Positions 58,488 through 64,000 of a stretch of 64,000 nucleotides of DNA are shown piece by piece (position 1 is the stretch's first letter; every line of letters begins with the position of its first letter). Made by a program: the position numbers and the translations under genes. The notes beneath the pieces were generated by a model. The model saw only the letters and a program-made list of their open reading frames with translations, was not told the DNA's origin and made no database searches. Source of the stretch: an uncultured Saccharospirillaceae bacterium (GTDB taxonomy: Bacteria; Pseudomonadota; Gammaproteobacteria; Pseudomonadales; Oceanobacteraceae); contig CANMOZ010000002.1 of assembly GCA_947499545.1 (NCBI GenBank), positions 186,001 to 250,000 on the forward strand, written 5' to 3'.

Positions 58488-58519
58488 AGAATGTGAATAA
58501 ATCTCCAAAATAAATGAAT

Positions 58520-59524
58520 TCAATCTTGAGATAGCACGACCCGATACCGTGCTTTACCTTCTCGTAAATGTTCTAATGCTTTGTTGATTTCACTGAATTT
58601 AAAATGCTCTGTTTGCGCTTCAATTTTATGGCGGGCAGCAAACTCCAGCATCGTCGCAATGGTGCTAGGGCTACCAACTGATGTCCCTGAAACGCTCCTC
58701 TGAGCAGCAATGAGGTGCAATGCTTGTATGTCTAATGGTTCAAGTGTAAGCCCCACTATATGGAAACGCCCTTTAGGTTTAAGAGCCATTAAATAGGCAT
58801 TCCAGTCCAGCTTAACGTTCACGGTAGAAATTATAAAATCAAAATAACCTGCATGCTGTTCCAACTCTTTAGGGTTTTTGGTATTTAAGGTTTTATGTGC
58901 GCCCAGTGCTTTTGCCTCACCCTCTTTTGATGGGTTTGACGTAAAAGCGGTGACTTCACAACCCCAAGCGCGATAAAATTGCAGTGCCAAATGGCCCAGC
59001 CCACCTATTCCAATGACGGCCACTTTATCAGTGGGCCTGATGTTAAATTGGACCAGTGGGTTAAAAACCGTAATCCCTCCACAAAACAAAGGGCCCACCT
59101 TTTCTAAATTGAGTTCAGAAGGTAAAGGGATCACGCTGGTTGCCTGTGCTCGAACCTGATCGGCAAAGCCGCCATGGTGACCTACGATCGTTTGAGCTGC
59201 GCTCCCACAAAGGTTTTGATCGCCCTGTTGACATGGAGAGCAATGCCCACAGTAGCCTTTATGCCAGCCAAGCCCAATCCTTTGACCTTTTTCAAGATGA
59301 GTCACCTGGTCGCCTAAATCGGTAATGGTACCAATCACTTCGTGCCCTGCGACGAGAGGGTATGCCGACATGCCCCATTCATTGTCAATCATGGATAAAT
59401 CACTGTGGCAAATGCCACAATGATCAACCTTTATGTTGACCTGGTCAGATTTTAAAGGGCCTGGATCGTATTCAAATGCTTCCAATGCTTTGCCTGGTGC
59501 AAGGGCTGCGTATGCTTTTATCAT
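58520..59524 (-). CDS. Zinc-dependent alcohol dehydrogenase (YahK/CAD-like)
   Basis: This 334-aa medium-chain dehydrogenase has catalytic-zinc ligands in DHCGICHSDLSMIDNEWG and LVAGHEVIGTI, four structural-zinc cysteines in GYCGHCSPCQQGDQNLC, and the Rossmann motif VAVIGIGGLGHLALQFYRAWG. The pattern is that of the NADP-dependent aldehyde reductase/cinnamyl-alcohol dehydrogenase group. It is a single gene. Confidence 0.93.
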   Translation of the reverse strand: MIKAYAALAPGKALEAFEYDPGPLKSDQVNIKVDHCGICHSDLSMIDNEWGMSAYPLVAGHEVIGTITDLGDQVTHLEKGQRIGLGWHKGYCGHCSPCQQGDQNLCGSAAQTIVGHHGGFADQVRAQATSVIPLPSELNLEKVGPLFCGGITVFNPLVQFNIRPTDKVAVIGIGGLGHLALQFYRAWGCEVTAFTSNPSKEGEAKALGAHKTLNTKNPKELEQHAGYFDFIISTVNVKLDWNAYLMALKPKGRFHIVGLTLEPLDIQALHLIAAQRSVSGTSVGSPSTIATMLEFAARHKIEAQTEHFKFSEINKALEHLREGKARYRVVLSQD

Positions 59525-59821
59525 GTCAAATCCTTCTGTAAATGATTTTTATTAGGTTTGAAGTGTCATCGCTGTCAGATTAAAGGCAATATTGCAAATT
59601 ACAAGGTTAACTTTAGAGATTGACTCACTTTTTGATGTAAGAGGTTTATTCAAAAGCCATTCAGTGAATGATGTATAGCTCTATTTGGTAAGGATAGAAA
59701 AATGGTTTCATTGACTGGCTTGAATAATGCCTACCAGTAAGTGTTATATTCTGTCGTTAGTTTGTGTTAGTCATTGTGCTGAATGCGCATATACCTAGAG
59801 TGCTCAATAGAAGAAAAAACC

Positions 59822-60343
59822 ATGAAGCTAAAGCGAATCCTGTTTCTTTGCCTATTGTTGCAAGTGGCTTGCACAAAAATGGAAAACCCCGATTACTTGA
59901 AAAATTTGCAAGAGGATATGTTTAGAGAGCAGCTTGGGGTGATCAGTCACGTTAAAGCAGATTTATTTGATTATTACGTAGAGTATGGCCATTTCCCTTT
60001 ACAGACTCAAAAAGGAGAGGTATCGGAGTCTTTGCTGTATCAGGATATCCAAGAGCAGCTGTTAGCAGCGCTTTACGTACAAGAAGTTGAATTGAAAGTG
60101 ATGAGTCGTACAACGATGCTTCTTATTATAACCCTGTCATCAGAAGGGTTATCGGAACAGATACCTGAAGTCGTAAAGTTGTCCGGTATTAATGGAAAAA
60201 AAATGGGGTATTATTTTGAGGTTGACCCTTCAGGAAGCCAAATGAGTGTCAAATGTCAAAATATATCAGTGAATGAAACGCGGATTTTGCCGGCGTTTTG
60301 TAACCCGTGTAGGAAAGCCATTCCCGCTGCGACTTTTAATTAA
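59822..60343 (+). CDS. Lipoprotein with a pilin-like short motif
   Basis: This 173-aa lipoprotein (MKLKRILFLCLLLQVACTK) starts at ATG 59822; the longer frame from 59783 is unlikely. The segment LFDYYVEYGHFPLQTQKGE resembles the short region found after the first helix in type IV pilin-like proteins. Paired cysteines near the end (VKCQN and AFCNPCRK) may form disulfides. No family is firmly recognised. Confidence 0.75.
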   Translation: MKLKRILFLCLLLQVACTKMENPDYLKNLQEDMFREQLGVISHVKADLFDYYVEYGHFPLQTQKGEVSESLLYQDIQEQLLAALYVQEVELKVMSRTTMLLIITLSSEGLSEQIPEVVKLSGINGKKMGYYFEVDPSGSQMSVKCQNISVNETRILPAFCNPCRKAIPAATFN

Positions 60344-60358
60344 ATAAAAAGCGACATG

Positions 60359-60399
60359 AAAAAAACATCAGCCAATCTAAATATCACAACTGGCTGATG
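60359..60399 (-). terminator. Intrinsic terminator of gsk
   Basis: Read on the minus strand, CATCAGCCA (from 60399) pairs with TGGCTGATG (to 60366), followed by seven T. This is a good intrinsic terminator for the leftward gsk gene. Confidence 0.75.
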
Positions 60400-60449
60400 C
60401 ACTATGTCAATTAAGTAAGGGGCAGATTAAATCAGGATTAGAACAAGTA

Positions 60450-61748
60450 TTACATATCCCAGTACGCTTCTTCTAAGCTGTCTTCTCGTTCTGGTAGACC
60501 ATGAGCTAATCTGGGAGAGCTTTGAACCAAAATTTCATAACTGACACGATTTGCATATTTACAAACCTGAGCAAAAGAAGAATAGGTCATGTAATTGCGA
60601 TCGTGTTTACTAGAGCTGGGCATCACTTTGTTATGGAAACGATTTGCAGCCATATCATGCAGTAAAGCTGCTAACGCGCCGTCGCCTGCCCCGTTCGTAT
60701 TAACAATACGCTCTGGCCCGCCCATAAATGGACTGATGTGTGAAATAACTTTCAGGGGGTCATCGCAATCCTTTCTAAGTAATGGACGCGAAAATTCGTA
60801 ACGGTTGAATTCTGAAATGGCTCCAGATTTCAGCGGATACTTAGTAATGCGGGCACATTGTGTATCGGTGTGGCCCCCGAAATATAAACCTGCTGGGCCT
60901 GCTGTTAACAATACCATGTCCGCCATATCCAGGAGCTTGTCCATCGCGCTTAAAGGATCTGCATCACCGGTCAGGGCTTCGGCTTCTTCCTCATTGCAGG
61001 CAATAAGGTTCACATGCTCTCGAATAAAGGCTTCAATTTCTTCACGGTATTGAGAGACAACAAAGTGTGTGCCTAGGGTTATGCCGACGGGTAAAGCGTG
61101 TGCTTTAGCGTATTCAATGCATTTTTCCATGGCCTGAAAAATACTGCCATGCTCGCGTGTTCTGAATAAATAAGCATTGAATATAAGTGCGGATGCTTTT
61201 TCGAAGGCACTGGCGGGGATAGAATCGGGTTTTAATGAGTCCATATCGCCAGGTAATATGACAAAGCTGCGTTCGCCATCAGGTGTTATGAGCGTAAGTG
61301 CACGGCCGATGGCATGTTCAGGTTGCATATGGTCCAGATTGACTCGGGTGCTGGTGCTTCTCAAAAAGTGATAGGCAGATGAACCGAACCGTATGGGATC
61401 GGCCATGACCCCTAATTGGATCGCAGGAGCATCCGCTAATATTGAAAAGTTGTGTAAGGTGTTGCCAATAGTGCTACCGGCTTGCTGATCACGAATAAGG
61501 CCTTGAGATTGGGCATCGGCTAAGATGGCTTCACCGATCTCTGGGCTGGGCATGGCGGATACCCCGCGTTGGAGACCGTACTTATCCATGAAGTCATAGC
61601 TGACTTGCGCTTCAATATCGACCAGGGTTTGTTCAATCCCCACCACTGGATAGACGGCCTCAGCGATCACATCTTTTTCTGGAGAAAAAGGGCGAGGTGT
61701 ACCTACAGGGAAGTAGTGCTTGAATTTACGCTTGCCGGGAAACTTCAT
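60450..61748 (-). CDS. gsk: Inosine-guanosine kinase
   Basis: This 432-aa ribokinase-family enzyme phosphorylates guanosine and inosine for purine salvage. It matches E. coli Gsk along its length: MKFPGKRKFKHYFPVG, VGIEQTLVDIEAQVS, GSTIGNTLHNFSILAD, CNEEEAEALTGDADPL, and the catalytic GGPERIVNTNGAGDGALAALLHD. The C-terminus is QVCKYANRVSYEIL through GLPEREDSLEEAYWDM. ATG 61748 is the start; 16 further in-frame residues upstream are not part of the family. Confidence 0.97.
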   Translation of the reverse strand: MKFPGKRKFKHYFPVGTPRPFSPEKDVIAEAVYPVVGIEQTLVDIEAQVSYDFMDKYGLQRGVSAMPSPEIGEAILADAQSQGLIRDQQAGSTIGNTLHNFSILADAPAIQLGVMADPIRFGSSAYHFLRSTSTRVNLDHMQPEHAIGRALTLITPDGERSFVILPGDMDSLKPDSIPASAFEKASALIFNAYLFRTREHGSIFQAMEKCIEYAKAHALPVGITLGTHFVVSQYREEIEAFIREHVNLIACNEEEAEALTGDADPLSAMDKLLDMADMVLLTAGPAGLYFGGHTDTQCARITKYPLKSGAISEFNRYEFSRPLLRKDCDDPLKVISHISPFMGGPERIVNTNGAGDGALAALLHDMAANRFHNKVMPSSSKHDRNYMTYSSFAQVCKYANRVSYEILVQSSPRLAHGLPEREDSLEEAYWDM

Positions 61749-61878
61749 GGTTGGAAGACTTGTCCGTAAAACGCGCAATTGTATTGGTTCCTGCAAAAGA
61801 TGCCAAGGGTGTTGAGGTAATCCTTGTGTAAATCAGGACTAAAAGCTGTTTGAAAAGAGTCATTAAGAGGGGAATAAG

Positions 61879-62454
61879 ATGTGTGTACTCAGTTCAATAT
61901 TGGTTGAATTATCAAGACCTAAGCGAATGCCGCTTGGTTTGGTCTTAATGGGCAGTTTGCTGCCTACCCCTGCCATGTCTCAGGGCTATGTTAGAGCAGA
62001 TGGCGTCATGAATACGAGCGATGTTCGTTATCAAAATGATGGTTTTAATAACCCAGAGGAGTCCACTAGTGGCTATGGCGCAAGCTTTGAAGTCGGCAGC
62101 TTTTTGCCGCTTTCGAGGCCTTGGCAGCCATACGCAGGCTTGGGAGTTGGGAGCTATCAATGGCAAACGAAAACGCCCTCAACCCCCAGTGCTGGCGAGC
62201 TCCATTTCACTGCAGGAATGGGTATCCAGGCACCCTTTGGTCCGTTTGCGGAAGCAAGGTTACACGTGCTTGAATGGAACGATGAAGAGACCAGTTTTGC
62301 TTTAAATGGCAAAGGGTTAGGGCTAAGAGCCGGTTTGGAATTTAAGCAGCGCCGCAGTATCTGGGTGCAAGCGTTCTACGAATGGCGTCAATGGAAACAA
62401 GATCCAGGCGTGTCTGCATCAGGCCCCGGCTTGGCGTTGGGGTGGATATTCTAA
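61879..62454 (+). CDS. Outer-membrane beta-barrel protein
   Basis: This 191-aa protein has a long signal region ending near PTPAMSQ (residue 36). Strand pattern includes SGYGASFEVGSFLPLSRPWQPYAGLGVGSYQW and LGLRAGLEFKQRRSIWVQAFYEWRQW, ending LALGWIF with a terminal Phe. The small size fits an eight-stranded barrel. GAGGGG lies 6 nt before the ATG. Confidence 0.8.
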   Translation: MCVLSSILVELSRPKRMPLGLVLMGSLLPTPAMSQGYVRADGVMNTSDVRYQNDGFNNPEESTSGYGASFEVGSFLPLSRPWQPYAGLGVGSYQWQTKTPSTPSAGELHFTAGMGIQAPFGPFAEARLHVLEWNDEETSFALNGKGLGLRAGLEFKQRRSIWVQAFYEWRQWKQDPGVSASGPGLALGWIF

Positions 62455-62563
62455 AGGAATTGCTTAGGAAAGCAGAATAGGTTCCGGCTCTTGCATAATC
62501 CGTATATTGCATAGTTTGCATGTTGTACAGTTCGCATATCAGTGAGAGCCATTTCAGGATTCA

Positions 62564-63784
62564 ATGAACACCTTTTATCGGCGCATTCGATTACTTCAGT
62601 CCATTCTTTGGACACTGTTGTTGGCCTGTGGAAGCCTCACACCAGTCTCATTGTTCGCGCTGAGTTTCACTATGGATGCTCAGCAAGTGAATTGGCAGCT
62701 GGAAGAGTCCATCTTTGAATGCCGCATGACGCATGCTTTGCCTAATTATGGAAAGATAGAGTTTTATCATCAGGCGGGGGAAGACGTTCTTTTCTACCTA
62801 AAACCAATACGCCCTTTAATGAAGCCTGGGAAAGCCGCACTGCATATAGAACCCCCTCCTTGGCGGCCTGCGAATTACAGTGAATCGCTGGGTTTGGTTG
62901 ATATTCCTCCCTTCGAAGAAGAGATGTACCCTGAAGTGGATTCTGAGCGTGCGAATCAAATGTTAAGAGGGTTACGTGAGGGGATGCAACCTGCTATCAC
63001 ACGACGATCCTATTTTGATGACAAAACGTCAATCCGGGTGTTGGTAAACCCTGCACAGTTTGCTGTTTTTTATCCCAAATACCTGAATTGTGTTGGGCAG
63101 CTACTTCCCGTTAATTTTGATCAAGTAAAACGCTCAAAAATCTTATATAAATCAGGCCAAGACAGTATGAGCCCTGAAGATAAAGAATGGATGACCAAGG
63201 TTGCACTCTACGTCAATTCAGACCCCAGAGTAAAAGCCGTTTATATTGATGGGCATTCAGATAACGTCGGTCGTCGGTATCATAATCGACGTTTATCGGA
63301 AGAGCGTGCAAGCAAAGTGAATGAGTTTTTCTTAGGGCAGGGCGTTAATCCAGATTTGATTACGATGCGTTACCATGGTGATCGTTACCCGGTAACCTCT
63401 AATCGCACCAAGCAAGGGCGTTATCAAAACCGGCGTGTCACCGTGCGGTTAGAGCGTGAAGATCTTGAAATGGAAAAGGACATTACGGATGACGCCAAAC
63501 CCGAAGAAGAAGCCCAAGACAATGCGCGACCTCAGCTTGAAACCCTGACGGATGAGGCATCGCCCAAAAAAGCGGCTCCACAAACAGATGTTGTTCCTAA
63601 TATTGCACCGCTTGATACCGCTGCTACAGATCAACCAGCATTTCCTGCAATACCCGGTATTACGTCTTCTGCTGAGCAGCCTCCTTTGGATGGGGAATCA
63701 AAGGGTACAGAGGAGAATGGAAGTGAAGTATCTGAACCCAATAAAATTGCACCGCCCCCACCCGCGGAGCCTCCTCAAGAGTAA
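62564..63784 (+). CDS. motY: Flagellar motor T-ring protein MotY
   Basis: This 406-aa protein has a signal region to about residue 32. The MotY N-domain reads TMDAQQVNWQLEESIFECRMTHALPNYGKIEFYHQAGEDV, and the peptidoglycan-binding OmpA domain (about 200-305) has YIDGHSDNVGRRYHNRRLSEERASKVNEFF and YQNRRVTVRLER. MotY with MotX forms the periplasmic T ring of sodium-driven polar flagella. A Pro/Glu/Ala-rich tail of about 100 residues follows the OmpA domain; ordinary MotY ends near residue 290-300. Confidence 0.92.
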   Translation: MNTFYRRIRLLQSILWTLLLACGSLTPVSLFALSFTMDAQQVNWQLEESIFECRMTHALPNYGKIEFYHQAGEDVLFYLKPIRPLMKPGKAALHIEPPPWRPANYSESLGLVDIPPFEEEMYPEVDSERANQMLRGLREGMQPAITRRSYFDDKTSIRVLVNPAQFAVFYPKYLNCVGQLLPVNFDQVKRSKILYKSGQDSMSPEDKEWMTKVALYVNSDPRVKAVYIDGHSDNVGRRYHNRRLSEERASKVNEFFLGQGVNPDLITMRYHGDRYPVTSNRTKQGRYQNRRVTVRLEREDLEMEKDITDDAKPEEEAQDNARPQLETLTDEASPKKAAPQTDVVPNIAPLDTAATDQPAFPAIPGITSSAEQPPLDGESKGTEENGSEVSEPNKIAPPPPAEPPQE

Positions 63785-63867
63785 GCAATACCCTCATGAA
63801 TCCATGAATAAAATGATGTAGAATTCAATGAAATCTGAAATGATCAAGCTAAGTGTAATTTAGTCCT

Positions 63868-64000
63868 ATGTCCGAACAGTATAAAAAGGTTGCCGTTTTA
63901 GTTTTTGAACTTGAAGCAGAGTTGCGTCGGCAAGGATTATGGAGTGAGCAGCGTCCCTCTGATGAAGCTCTTTCCAGCACCCAACCCTTTGCGGTGGATA
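63868..64000 (+). CDS. yqcC: YqcC family protein, N-terminal part
   Basis: The first 44 codons (MSEQYKKVAVLVFELEAELRRQGLWS) match the small DUF446/YqcC family, a four-helix cytoplasmic protein often found next to truC. The gene runs off the right edge. The function is unknown. Confidence 0.85.
   Translation, partial: MSEQYKKVAVLVFELEAELRRQGLWSEQRPSDEALSSTQPFAVD

Overview
The window is chromosomal DNA from a marine-type gammaproteobacterium. Supporting signs are a Ysc-family type III secretion system (T3SS), MotY of the sodium-type polar flagellar motor, an enterobacterial-like inosine-guanosine kinase (Gsk), MiaE, RmuC, TilS, a dnaE-tilS-pyrG-eno housekeeping block resembling that of Pseudomonas and Oceanospirillales, and moderate base composition. 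Genus cannot be fixed from the sequence alone. I found no rRNA, tRNA, CRISPR array or intact insertion sequence.

Region 1 (1-10.2 kb) is a T3SS locus of two divergent operons. Leftward it reads sctW(YopN)-tyeA-sycN-sctX(YscX)-sctY(YscY)-sctV, the last cut by the window edge. Rightward it reads sctN-O-P-Q-R-S-T-U, followed by a small exported protein. This matches the Yersinia ysc / Pseudomonas psc arrangement. The divergent intergenic region holds a 17-nt palindrome, and sctQ has a well-placed internal start that should give a separate C-terminal product.

Region 2 (10.3-23.8 kb) carries stress, redox and metabolic genes: sodC, a secreted DUF3472-like/ricin-lectin protein, DUF2069-wrbA-arsC-like, a YihY/BrkB membrane protein, egtB-egtD (ergothioneine), miaE, a dihydrolipoamide-dehydrogenase-like flavoprotein, a lipoprotein coupled to a DUF4105 protein, an alpha/beta hydrolase and tdk.

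Region 3 (24-35 kb) is housekeeping: dnaE, tilS, a DUF945 protein, a YheT-like hydrolase, pyrG and eno. The usual accA (between dnaE and tilS) and kdsA (between pyrG and eno) are absent from those positions.

Region 4 (35-49 kb) is accessory and partly decayed: an aspartate-racemase-like gene divergent from a LysR regulator, a gene-poor stretch with the wreck of a kpsS-type capsule gene, acetyltransferases (one fused to an HD phosphohydrolase), a large acidic coiled-coil protein of unknown role, two solute-binding proteins without transporters, an unknown Ser/Gln-rich protein, a broken membrane-protein gene and sseA.

Region 5 (49-64 kb) carries an outer-membrane barrel, a D-cysteine-desulfhydrase-like enzyme, rmuC-tlyA, a DUF6174 protein, an orphan type VI secretion hcp with a possible divergent DUF4123-type adaptor, two more lone solute-binding proteins flanking a spermidine-synthase-like protein, a zinc alcohol dehydrogenase, gsk, another barrel, motY with a long tail, and the start of yqcC.
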